36,619 bases of DNA from Acidobacteriaceae bacterium. Lineage in GTDB: Bacteria > Acidobacteriota > Terriglobia > Terriglobales > Acidobacteriaceae. Below are positions 29,001 to 36,619 of this stretch, in pieces. A program made the translations under genes and the position numbers. The stretch is from contig JASHRF010000077.1 of assembly GCA_030037545.1 (NCBI GenBank), positions 1-36,619 of the forward strand, written 5' to 3'. The notes under the pieces are model-generated. The model was not told where the DNA came from and did not search any database. It was given only the letters and a program-made list of their open reading frames with translations. Position 1 is the stretch's first letter. Each line of letters starts with the position of its first letter.

Positions 29001-31151
29001 TCATTGAGCCGTGACAGTGGCTCTCCGGGAGCGCGATTTTGTTTCCGGCGGCATGGACGGTGCGGGGATGGCGTCGAGGTCGGCTTTGCCTTCGGCGAGC
29101 TGAATGAGAAAGTCCTGGCTGGAGAAAGCAGGCGCGTCCTTGAACAGCTTGCTAGCGCGGAGGTAACTGCCGTCGGGCTGCTGGATGCGGGCTTTGACCG
29201 TGTCGGCGAGATAGGCGGGCAGAATCTCGTTGCAGATGCGGGCCACAGCGGCAGGATCGCGAACGGGGAATACGACTTCGCAGCGCTCGAAGAGGTTGCG
29301 CGGCATCCAGTCGGCGGAGCCGATGTAGATTTCGTCGTTGCCTCCGTTGGCGAAGTGAAAGATACGCGAATGCTCCAGGAAACGGCCCACGATAGAGCGA
29401 ACGCGAATGCGGTTCGAAAGGCCTTTGACGCCGGGCCGCAGAATCGAAATGCCGCGCACGATGAGGTCGATTTCGACGCCCGCTTGGGCGGCCTGGTAGA
29501 GAGCTTCTACGACCGAGGGCTCGAGCAGGGCATTCATCTTGGCCACGATATGCGCGGGACGGCCGGCGAAGGCGTGCTCCTGCTCGCGGCGGATGAGGCG
29601 CAGGAAATTTTCGGCCATGGTGAGCGGCGCCACCAGGAGCGGGCTATAGTCGTCGAGCTCGGCGTGTGCGGTGAGGTAATTAAAAACCATGTGCACGCGC
29701 CCGGTGATCTGCGGATCGGAAGTGAGCAGGCTCAGGTCGGTGTAAAAGCGCGCAGTCACGGGGTTGTAGTTGCCGGTGCCCAGATGGCAGTAGCGGCGCG
29801 TGACACCGTCTTCGTCGCGACGCACCAGCAGGGCCAGCTTGCAGTGGGTTTTGAGCCCGACCACGCCGTGAAAGACCTGCACTCCGGCGTCTTCCATGCT
29901 GCGCGCCCAGCGGATGTTGGAGGCTTCATCAAAGCGCGCCATCAATTCCACTACGACCGTAGCTTCCTTGGTGGCACCGGCTTCAGTGAGCGCCTGGAAC
30001 ATGGGCGAATCATGACTGGTGCGGTAGAGCGTCTGCTTGAGGGTCACGACGGCGGGGTCTTGCGCGCCCTGCCGCACGAATTCGACCACCGGGTCGTAGG
30101 AATCGTAGGGGTGGTGAAGCAGAATGTCACGATGGCGCAGCTCATCGAAGATCCCGGTTGATTTGCGGCTGAGGACAAGCGGCTTGGGCGTGAAGGATTG
30201 GAATTTAAGGTCAGGCCGCGGGACATTTTCATAAAAGAACATGAGGCGGGATAGATTCACGGGGCCTTCGGTGCGGCTGACCTGGTCCTCCTCGAGCTCG
30301 AAGTTGATGCGCAGGCGCTCGACGATTTCTGGATCTGCGCCGGTCTCGATTTCGAGGCGGACGGCGTCGCCCTTGCGGCGGTTGTGCAGCTCGACGCGAA
30401 TGGTTTCCAGCAGCGAGCGCGCTTCCTCCTCCTCGAAATAGAGGTTGGAATTGCGCGTAACCCGAAAGGAAGCGTGGGCCACGACCTCGTAGCCGCGGTA
30501 CATGCCGGTGAGATGTTGCGCGATCAGGTCCTGGAGGAGCAGGTAATCCCAGTGGCCGTCGGCGGCGGGAAGTCGAACAAAGCGCGGCAGCGCGCGCGGG
30601 ACGGTGACCACGCCCAGCACCTGGGGCCCGGAGCGGCGGCGCTTGGCGCGCAACAGGATGGCCAGGCACAGAGCTTTGTTGAGGACGCGTGGAAAGGGAT
30701 GGGCGGGGTCGATGGAGATGGGTGTTAGCAAAGGATCGACGTCGCGCTGGAAATAGTCTTTGGCGAAGGCGCAGGCTTCGTCGTCGAGCTCTTCCCAGGC
30801 CAGAAGGCGGATGCCCTGCTGGCGCATTTCGGGCAACAGTTGCTGGTTCCAGCAGCGATATTGCGCGGCCACAAAGGCATGAATATCGGCGGTGAGCTGG
30901 GTGAGCGACTCGTCGGGGCGGAGTCCGTCGTAACCGGGCTCACTATAGCCGTCTTCAATGCGCTGCATGAGGCCGGCCTGGCGGACTTCGACGTATTCGT
31001 CGAGATTGGAGGCCGTGATGGCCAGAAACTTGACGCGCTCCAGGAGCGGATTGGATGGGTCTTCGGCTTCTTCGAGGACGCGGCGATTGAACTCGATCCA
31101 GGAGTGGTCGCGGCCATTGAAGTGCTGGATTGTCCGGCGGGTTCTGGCCAT
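29001..31151 (-). CDS. ppk1: Polyphosphate kinase Ppk1
   Basis: Ppk1 (716 aa) reversibly polymerises the gamma-phosphate of ATP into polyphosphate, on the membrane inner face. All four domains fit: N-terminal (SWIEFNRRVLEEAEDPSNPLLERVKFLAITASNLDEYVEVR), head, and two PLD-like catalytic domains. The autophosphorylated His is His436 in GLKTHCKLALLVRR (E. coli His435) and the second active-site His is His594 in RFLEHSRIFHF (E. coli His592); SADWMPRNL is also present. Length is close to family normal with a basic Ser/Arg tail. The ATG at 31151 lacks a strong Shine-Dalgarno. No ppx or pho gene is adjacent. It is divergent from the tolC-emrA genes across 31152-31388. Confidence 0.95.
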   Translation of the reverse strand: MARTRRTIQHFNGRDHSWIEFNRRVLEEAEDPSNPLLERVKFLAITASNLDEYVEVRQAGLMQRIEDGYSEPGYDGLRPDESLTQLTADIHAFVAAQYRCWNQQLLPEMRQQGIRLLAWEELDDEACAFAKDYFQRDVDPLLTPISIDPAHPFPRVLNKALCLAILLRAKRRRSGPQVLGVVTVPRALPRFVRLPAADGHWDYLLLQDLIAQHLTGMYRGYEVVAHASFRVTRNSNLYFEEEEARSLLETIRVELHNRRKGDAVRLEIETGADPEIVERLRINFELEEDQVSRTEGPVNLSRLMFFYENVPRPDLKFQSFTPKPLVLSRKSTGIFDELRHRDILLHHPYDSYDPVVEFVRQGAQDPAVVTLKQTLYRTSHDSPMFQALTEAGATKEATVVVELMARFDEASNIRWARSMEDAGVQVFHGVVGLKTHCKLALLVRRDEDGVTRRYCHLGTGNYNPVTARFYTDLSLLTSDPQITGRVHMVFNYLTAHAELDDYSPLLVAPLTMAENFLRLIRREQEHAFAGRPAHIVAKMNALLEPSVVEALYQAAQAGVEIDLIVRGISILRPGVKGLSNRIRVRSIVGRFLEHSRIFHFANGGNDEIYIGSADWMPRNLFERCEVVFPVRDPAAVARICNEILPAYLADTVKARIQQPDGSYLRASKLFKDAPAFSSQDFLIQLAEGKADLDAIPAPSMPPETKSRSRRATVTAQ

Positions 31152-31292
31152 GGAAGGGCGTCCGTGCGCTGTGTTGGCAGTCTACAGCGGCGGACCTGGG
31201 GATGGCACGCGCGGAGGCCAGGAAGGAGACACAGCCCGGTTCAGCAGAACACACAGGAGGGCTCGCCGATTGGGTACACTAACATTGCGAAC

Positions 31293-31308
31293 CGGAATGC
31301 AACTTCCG
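31293..31308. promoter_or_regulatory. Dyad that may be a repressor site upstream of the efflux genes
   Basis: CGGAA-N6-TTCCG lies 12 bases downstream of a -10-like TACACT (31275-31280) and about 80 bases before the tolC-like ATG. Short dyads so placed often bind TetR or MarR regulators of efflux operons, but no such gene is in the window and no good -35 is seen. Confidence 0.25.
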
Positions 31309-31388
31309 CGCATCCATTGAGGTACAGTCCTTTTTCAGGTGGGATGTTCGCCTCGAAGTGAACAAGGTTGATCTTGTCGAAGCCAAGC

Positions 31389-32873
31389 ATGAAAAGCAGA
31401 ATTCGACCCTGCGCGGCCGGCCTGTTGCTGGGCATTGCCGGGCTTTTTGCGGCGGGGCAAAGCGGTGCGCCCTCGGCCGCCCCGGGCGGATCCTCCACGA
31501 CGACGGGCGGTGCGCAGGCAGGCGCAGCGCAGACGACGGTTTCCGGACCGGTTTCGGTGGGGCCGAATGCGGGATCGTACCAGGGCAGCGTGGTCAAGGG
31601 GCAGGCATCGGCCCAGCCCATCGAGCTGTCGCTGGACGACGCCATCCAACGGGGATTGCAGGCCAACCTGGGAATCATTCTAAGCGGAACGCAGACGGCT
31701 GCGGCGCGCGCGCAGCGGCTTACGGAGCTGCAATCGCTGCTCCCATCTGTGGATTTCGCAGCCAAGGAGACGGTCATGCAGGTGGATCTTCCCGCGGAGG
31801 GCTTGCGGCTGCCGGGATTTCCCACCATTATCGGGCCGTTCGGGTATACCGACGTGCGAGCCTCGCTGAACTGGTCGCTGGTGGATGTGTCGTCACTGCG
31901 CAATTACCTGGCCGCGAAACACGATTTTGCGGCTGCGCAGTTATCCGCGCAGGACGCGCGCGACATGGTGGTGCTGACGGTGGGCAACGCTTACCTGCTG
32001 GTGCTGGCCGATGAATCCGAGGTGACGAGCGTAGAGGCGCAGGTGGCCACGGCCAAGGTTTCACTCGACCAGGCCGTGGAGCAGCACCAGGCGGGAACCT
32101 CGCCGCTGCTCGATGAGCTGCGGGCGCGCGTGGATTATCAATCGCTGGAGCAGCAATTGATTGCAGCGCGCGATGCGCGCGAGAAGGATAAGCTGGCGCT
32201 GGCGCGGACCATTGGATTGCCGGTGGCCCAGGCGTTCCATTTGACAGACACGACGCCCTACGCCGTATTCGACGATATGGACGTGGATGCGCTGATCCAG
32301 CAGGCGGAGAAGAATCGCAAGGACCTGGCGGCGATGGTGGAGCAGACGGCGGCCGCCGTGGAGCAGCGCAAGGCAGCGACGGCAGCGCGATTTCCGGTGG
32401 TGAGCGCGGCCGCCGATTACGGCGATATCGGGACCACGCTAAGTCACTCGCACGGGACCGTGGACGCGACGGGAACGGTGAGCGTGCCGCTGTTCAAGGA
32501 ATACGGATTGCGAGGCCAGGCCCAGGAGGCGCAGGCGCAGCTCGATACCGCGCAGGCGCAATTGAGCGACGAAAAGACGCAAATAGAAGCGGACGTGCGC
32601 GACGCTCTGCTCGACATTGCCGCGGCACAGCAGCAGGTGGAGGTTGCAAAATCGAGCGTGGACCTGGCCGGCGAAGCGCTGAAGGAAGCGCAGGAACGGT
32701 ACGCGAGCGGGGTGAGCGACAACCTGGCGGTGAGCCAGGCACAACAATCGGTGGCGCAGGCCAACGATCAATACGTGATCAGCCTGTATCGCGACAACGT
32801 GGCCAAGCTGAGCCTGGCGCGGGCTTTGGGCGCGACCCAGGATTACCGCAAATATCTGGGGCAAAATCCGTGA
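31389..32873 (+). CDS. TolC-family outer membrane efflux protein
   Basis: This 494-aa protein has a signal peptide (MKSRIRPCAAGLLLGIAGLFAAGQSGA), a low-complexity Gly/Ser/Ala linker (about 30-75), then two structural repeats of the outer membrane efflux protein fold: IELSLDDAIQRGLQANLGIILSGTQTAAARAQRLTELQSLLPSV starts the first, and VSVPLFKEYGLRGQAQEAQAQLDTAQAQLSDEKTQIEADVRDALLDIAAAQQQVEVAKSSVDLAGEALKEAQERYASG the second. It should form a trimeric channel for the adaptor encoded 71 bases downstream. I chose the ATG at 31389; the TTG at 31368 would put polar residues before the signal peptide. A decayed repeat lies between it and the adaptor gene. Confidence 0.9.
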   Translation: MKSRIRPCAAGLLLGIAGLFAAGQSGAPSAAPGGSSTTTGGAQAGAAQTTVSGPVSVGPNAGSYQGSVVKGQASAQPIELSLDDAIQRGLQANLGIILSGTQTAAARAQRLTELQSLLPSVDFAAKETVMQVDLPAEGLRLPGFPTIIGPFGYTDVRASLNWSLVDVSSLRNYLAAKHDFAAAQLSAQDARDMVVLTVGNAYLLVLADESEVTSVEAQVATAKVSLDQAVEQHQAGTSPLLDELRARVDYQSLEQQLIAARDAREKDKLALARTIGLPVAQAFHLTDTTPYAVFDDMDVDALIQQAEKNRKDLAAMVEQTAAAVEQRKAATAARFPVVSAAADYGDIGTTLSHSHGTVDATGTVSVPLFKEYGLRGQAQEAQAQLDTAQAQLSDEKTQIEADVRDALLDIAAAQQQVEVAKSSVDLAGEALKEAQERYASGVSDNLAVSQAQQSVAQANDQYVISLYRDNVAKLSLARALGATQDYRKYLGQNP

Positions 32874-32880
32874 CGCCGAA

Positions 32881-32927
32881 CGGTTCACTGCCAACGTTGA
32901 GCGGTGAACTAAGAACTGTGAACTGCC
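32881..32927. repeat. Decayed GTGAACT-type short tandem repeat
   Basis: The spacer between the TolC-like and EmrA-like genes contains ggttcactg, gcggtgaact, aagaactgtgaactg: imperfect forward and inverted copies of a 7-9 base unit. Confidence 0.4.
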
Positions 32928-32944
32928 GTTAGGAGGGACATAAA

Positions 32945-34186
32945 GTGGCGGACAGCAACCCAACACCGGTGCAGGAGCAACCGGCGAGAGAACCGGAAGA
33001 GACAGAAATCGCGCCGTCGCAGCCCTCGCGGCGCCGGGGAATTCTTGTGGCTGTGATTGCGGCGGTGGTGCTGATTGCCCTGGGTATCTGGTGGCGATCG
33101 ACTTATTACGAAGATACCGACGACGCGCAAATCAACGGCAATCTGGTGCAGATCAGCTCGCGCGTGGCAGGGCACGTGATCAAGTTGTATGTGACGGAGA
33201 ACCAGAAGGTCGAGAAGGGTGATCCGATATTGGATCTCGATCCGCGCGACTTTCAGGTTGCGGTGGAGAACGCGCAGGCCGCTCTGGCCAGTGCCAAAGC
33301 GGCCGCCGCGGCGGCCCAGGTGTTTGTGCCCATCACCAGCGTGAATACGGGGAGCAATCTACGCTCGGCGGAGGCCGACGTGGCCAGCGCGCGCGCCAGC
33401 GTAGAGCAGGCGGAGCAGCAACTGGATGCCGCGAAGGCGGGCGTTGCGCAGGCCGAAGCCAACAACTTCAAGGCGCAATCGGACCTGGAGCGTTACAAGC
33501 CGCTGGTGGAAAAAGACGTGATCAGCAAACAGCAGTTCGATGCGGCCGTGGCTGCGGCCAATGCCAGCCAGGCGGCGCTCAGCGATGCGCAGGCCAGTGA
33601 GAAGGCCGCGGCGGACGGAATTCGCGTGGCCCGCGAGCGCGTGACCCAGGCAGAGGCCACGCATAAGTACGCGCTGACCGGGCCACAGCAAGTGGAACTG
33701 CAGGATGCGCGCGCCAAGCAGGCGCTGGCCCAGGTGGAACAGGCGCAGGCCGCGCTGGACCAGGCGCAACTGAACCTCGGCTACACCCATATCGTTGCGC
33801 CGGTGACCGGAATCATCACGCGCAAGAGCGTGCAGATCGACGAGAATGTTTCCGCGGGCCAGAACCTGATGACATTGGTCGACCTCAACGGCGTGTGGGT
33901 GACCGCGAACTTTAAGGAGACGCAACTCAGGAACATGCGCGCCGGGCAGAAAGTGACGATTCACGTGGACACTACGGATAAAAATTATTCGGGACGCGTG
34001 ACGCAGATCGGGGGCGCGACCGGCTCGGTGCTTTCGCTGTTTCCGCCGGAGAACGCGACCGGCAACTACGTGAAGGTGGTGCAGCGCATTCCGGTGCGCG
34101 TCGACTTCACCAATCTCGCCAAAGAAGACCCGCACCAGGAACTGCGCCCCGGCATGTCGGTGGAGCCGAAGGTGTGGGTGAAGTAA
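32945..34186 (+). CDS. EmrA/HlyD-type membrane fusion (adaptor) protein
   Basis: This 413-aa periplasmic adaptor has a cytosolic tail, one TM helix (GILVAVIAAVVLIALGIWW, about 32-50), the EmrA hallmark YYEDTDDAQINGNLVQISSRVAGHV, a biotinyl-lipoyl half motif (VTENQKVEKGDPILDLDPRDFQ), a long Ala-rich alpha-hairpin (about 100-260), the second lipoyl half (LGYTHIVAPVTGIITRKSVQIDENVSAGQNLMTLVD), then the beta-barrel with VWVTANFKETQLRNMRAGQ. The GTG at 32945 has AGGAGGG 8 bases upstream. EmrA adaptors normally serve an MFS pump (EmrB/DHA2); none follows here, since the next gene is on the other strand. The pump is therefore encoded elsewhere or was lost. Confidence 0.93.
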   Translation: MADSNPTPVQEQPAREPEETEIAPSQPSRRRGILVAVIAAVVLIALGIWWRSTYYEDTDDAQINGNLVQISSRVAGHVIKLYVTENQKVEKGDPILDLDPRDFQVAVENAQAALASAKAAAAAAQVFVPITSVNTGSNLRSAEADVASARASVEQAEQQLDAAKAGVAQAEANNFKAQSDLERYKPLVEKDVISKQQFDAAVAAANASQAALSDAQASEKAAADGIRVARERVTQAEATHKYALTGPQQVELQDARAKQALAQVEQAQAALDQAQLNLGYTHIVAPVTGIITRKSVQIDENVSAGQNLMTLVDLNGVWVTANFKETQLRNMRAGQKVTIHVDTTDKNYSGRVTQIGGATGSVLSLFPPENATGNYVKVVQRIPVRVDFTNLAKEDPHQELRPGMSVEPKVWVK

Positions 34187-34226
34187 AGCAAGGACCGAGG
34201 AAATAAAGGAACAGGAGACCAAGGAG
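34187..34226. repeat. Decayed purine-rich short tandem repeat
   Basis: Imperfect units aaggaccgagg, aaataaagg, aacagg, agaccaagg follow the emrA-like stop. The unit resembles the agggaccaagg repeat inside copA. Confidence 0.4.
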
Positions 34227-34245
34227 GTTATAGCGTCGTCTCCTG
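34212..34245. terminator. Hairpin between convergent genes
   Basis: CAGGAGAC (34212-34219) and GTCTCCTG (34238-34245) form a perfect 8-bp stem with an 18-base loop, between the ends of the EmrA-like gene and the kinase gene. There is no T-run on either side. Confidence 0.3.
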
Positions 34246-34271
34246 CCCCGCATTCCGATCAGTAATGCAGT

Positions 34272-36530
34272 TCACTGGCGCACGTTCGCCACCTTCCACA
34301 GGCGGATGGATTTATCGGTGCTTGCGGAAGCCAGGATACTGCCGAAGGGGCTGAAGGCAACCGAGAGCACCGGGCCGGTGTGGCCTTTAAGTGTGCGCAG
34401 CAACTGGCCGCTTTCGACATCCCAGAGCTTGACTGTCGCGTCGGCGCCCCCTGAGGCCAGAGTGCGCCCGTCGGGGCTGAAGGAAATGGAAAAAATGCGG
34501 CCAGAGTGAGTCGGAACCATGCGTTTGAGCTGACCGGTCGAGACATTCCAGAACCGGATGGACCGATCGTCGCCGGCCGAGACGAGGGTTTGTCCGTTGG
34601 GCGCGAAGGCGATGGAGTTGATGGCGCCGGTGTGGCCTTGCAGGGTGCGGAGCGGTGCTCCCGTGAGCGGATCCCAGAAGCGGATGAGGCGATCGTCGCC
34701 AGCCGAGGCCAAGGTACGGCCGTCAGGGCTGAAGGCCACGGCGAGGACAAAGCCCGTCGATCCGGCCAGCGTGCGCAAGGGGTCTCCGCTGGCCACATCC
34801 CAGAGGCGGATCGTCTGGTCCCAACTGCACGAGGCTAAGATAGCGCCGTCGGGGCTGAAGGCCAGCGCGGCAACCTGCCCGGTATGGCCTGGAAGCGTGG
34901 CCAGAACCACGCCGCGCGAGGCATCCCACAAGTCGATGTTGTAGTCGGACAAGCCGCCGGCGACGGTATTGCCGAGCGGGCTGTAAGCGAGGGAAGTTGT
35001 GCTGGTGTCAAGCGTGCCCAGCGGGCGGCCGTCGCTTACGTTCCAGAACTGGACGGTGCCATCGCGGCTGGCAGAGGCCATCTGCAGCCCGTCGGGGCTG
35101 AAGGCTACGGCCAGGATGGCGTCGCGCTGGCCGGTGAGAACGCGCGAATGGACCGGACTGACCATCATGGTTGTGATGGCAATGGTCACGGCCAGCAGCG
35201 CGGCCGCGGCCAGCATGGCGCCGACATACTTGCGGGGGATGGTTTGGGCGCTTTCCGTTTCCTCGGCACCAATGAAGATGCGGTGGTGCGAGGAGTGAGG
35301 CCGCACCGACTTCCAGATGGGCAAGGCACCGGCGAGGAGACGCTGGCGCGAATGTGCGGGCAAGGTTTGCGCGGCAGGCGCCGGCTGCGCAATTTCCGCG
35401 GCCACCGGAACCGGCTCCACAAGCGGCGGATGAGCTCTTCCCGCGCTAAAGGGACTTTCCTCGAGTTCACGGAATTCTGCGGGTTCTCCAGGCTGCCATG
35501 TTTCCACCGGGATGGACTGCGGAGCTTCCCTGGGGACGGGCAGCGGGTGAATGCGGTCGCGTTCCATCGGAATCGGCACGATTTGTGAAGGCTCGTAGTG
35601 GATCCGGTCCAGCAAGCTCAGGACTTCGCTGACGTCCTGAGGGCGATCATTGGGGTCTTTGGCCAGCAGGCGCAGCACAAATTCATCAAGCCCGCGCCAG
35701 TGGGCCACTTCCGAGCGCAAGGTGCTGGGAGCAGGCGGGGCTGAGTTAAGGTGCTGGAGGGCCCAGCCGTTATAGTTGTCGGCCTGAAAAGGGCAGCGAC
35801 CAGTGAGGAGCTCGAAGAGAACGCAGCCGAGCGCGTAGAGATCGGTGCGGCCGTCGAGCTCGCCGGTGGGTGTGCCGGTCCACTGCTCGGGCGCAGCAAA
35901 TTGAGGGGTGAGCATGGTGGTGCCGTCGTGGGTGAGGCGGGTGACATCTTTGGCCGCTACTATGCCGAAGTCGGCGATCTTGGGCACCAGCAAGCCGTCT
36001 TCGAGGGCGAGGAGAATGTTTTCGGGCTTGATGTCGCGATGGACCACGCCGGCAGCGTGGGCGGCGCCCAGTCCCTCGGCTGCGCCGCGGACGATGGCGA
36101 GCGCCAGACCGACGTTAAAGGGCTTGGGCGCGTTGCGGTAGAACTCCAGCAGGTCGGGCCCGTTGATATATTCCATCGAGAAGAAAAGCGTGCCGTCTTC
36201 GGCGGGTTCCAGATTGCCGGCCTGGACCACGTTCTTGTGGTGAATCTGGCGGAGGGTGCGCACTTCGCGCAGGAATCGGTCTGTCCACGACTGGTCGCGA
36301 CTGAGCTCGCTGGAAAGAAACTTGAGTACCTGGGGCTCGTTGAGCAAAATATGCTCGGCCAGGTAAACATCGCTCATGCGGCCGCGGCTCAGGGTGCGCA
36401 CAATGCGATAGGTGTTGCGAACCATCATGCCGGGCGGGAAACCTCGAATCTCGCTCAACGGGCCGCCGTGAACGGGGCAGGTGGTGAGCTCGTCAGGATA
36501 GCCGGCGTCGCACCGCGAACAGCTTTTCAT
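34272..36530 (-). CDS. Membrane-anchored Ser/Thr protein kinase with C-terminal WD40 propeller
   Basis: This 752-aa protein has four parts. (1) Residues 4-21 form a zinc-ribbon-like CxxC...CPVH motif. (2) An Hanks-type kinase domain (about 40-315): Lys70 in QVLKFL, alpha-C Glu89, catalytic HRDIKPEN (Asp166), DFG (Asp187) and APEQW; the Gly-rich loop is degenerate (TLSRGRMSDVYLAEH keeps only one Gly of GxGxxG). (3) A Pro-rich linker and TM helix (about 435-458, YVGAMLAAAALLAVTIAITTMM). (4) Seven WD40 repeats (about 461-752, each near AFSPDG..LASA..D..IRFW), enough for one closed propeller on the periplasmic side. The layout fits a transmembrane kinase sensing an external ligand through the propeller. 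No phosphatase or substrate gene is nearby. The ATG at 36530 has no strong Shine-Dalgarno; 36531-36619 holds nothing recognisable. Confidence 0.92.
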   Translation of the reverse strand: MKSCSRCDAGYPDELTTCPVHGGPLSEIRGFPPGMMVRNTYRIVRTLSRGRMSDVYLAEHILLNEPQVLKFLSSELSRDQSWTDRFLREVRTLRQIHHKNVVQAGNLEPAEDGTLFFSMEYINGPDLLEFYRNAPKPFNVGLALAIVRGAAEGLGAAHAAGVVHRDIKPENILLALEDGLLVPKIADFGIVAAKDVTRLTHDGTTMLTPQFAAPEQWTGTPTGELDGRTDLYALGCVLFELLTGRCPFQADNYNGWALQHLNSAPPAPSTLRSEVAHWRGLDEFVLRLLAKDPNDRPQDVSEVLSLLDRIHYEPSQIVPIPMERDRIHPLPVPREAPQSIPVETWQPGEPAEFRELEESPFSAGRAHPPLVEPVPVAAEIAQPAPAAQTLPAHSRQRLLAGALPIWKSVRPHSSHHRIFIGAEETESAQTIPRKYVGAMLAAAALLAVTIAITTMMVSPVHSRVLTGQRDAILAVAFSPDGLQMASASRDGTVQFWNVSDGRPLGTLDTSTTSLAYSPLGNTVAGGLSDYNIDLWDASRGVVLATLPGHTGQVAALAFSPDGAILASCSWDQTIRLWDVASGDPLRTLAGSTGFVLAVAFSPDGRTLASAGDDRLIRFWDPLTGAPLRTLQGHTGAINSIAFAPNGQTLVSAGDDRSIRFWNVSTGQLKRMVPTHSGRIFSISFSPDGRTLASGGADATVKLWDVESGQLLRTLKGHTGPVLSVAFSPFGSILASASTDKSIRLWKVANVRQ

Positions 36531-36619
36531 CGAAGACGCTGGGTGGAGCGCACGCAGCGGTTATCTGAATTGTGACAGCCTGCGAAGGGGAGCGCAACGG
36601 GAATTGGAGTCTGGGACTC

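Overview
This 36.6 kb window is GC-rich, densely coded chromosomal DNA from a free-living, flagellated Gram-negative bacterium. No rRNA, tRNA, CRISPR array, phage gene or transposase was seen. The combination of Ku with a PE-Lig-Pol type LigD, a single-chain LptF-LptG permease, a membrane-anchored Ser/Thr kinase with WD40 repeats, a Wzy-dependent exopolysaccharide island and frequent GTG/TTG starts best fits Acidobacteriota (class Terriglobia). That assignment is an inference from gene content, not from a marker gene.

Layout. (1) 1-3228, minus: NHEJ operon ku-ligD; ligD runs off the left edge. (2) 3497-4453, plus: tandem universal stress protein, divergent from ku across a spacer carrying a CRP-type palindrome. 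(3) 4467-5971, minus: Nudix hydrolase and membrane-anchored alpha/beta hydrolase, coupled by an ATGA overlap. (4) 6089-8746, plus: copper module, CopZ-like chaperone plus CopA P1B-ATPase with a repeat-derived insert of about 70 residues. (5) 8796-13878: envelope block with a fused LptF-LptG permease (plus), an unrecognised secreted protein (minus) and an MsbA/MdlA-type ABC exporter (plus). (6) 13948-20251: flagellar block, flagellin-fliD-fliS on minus behind a near-consensus sigma-28 promoter, and flbD-motA-motB on plus. (7) 20526-28994: exopolysaccharide island with a PCP-OPX fusion, a Wzy-like polymerase, a MurJ/Wzx-like flippase, a DUF2334-type deacetylase and two divergent GT4 glycosyltransferases. 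(8) 29001-31151, minus: polyphosphate kinase. (9) 31389-34186, plus: TolC-type outer membrane factor and EmrA-type adaptor, with no inner-membrane pump in the window. (10) 34272-36530, minus: zinc-ribbon/kinase/TM/WD40 protein.

How the genes work together. Four modules concern the cell surface: LPS transport, lipid/drug export, flagellum, and capsule/EPS. The most unusual features are the single ORF encoding both the inner-membrane chain-length protein and the outer-membrane export protein of the EPS machine, with a well-placed internal Shine-Dalgarno/GTG and an internal signal-peptide-like segment; the structured leader upstream of that ORF; the copA coding insert that looks like captured repeat DNA; and the triplicated variable domain in FliD. 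Several spacers also hold decayed short tandem repeats. No intergenic stretch exceeds 300 bases; the longest (3229-3496, 18033-18280, 20252-20525) are described in the feature list.
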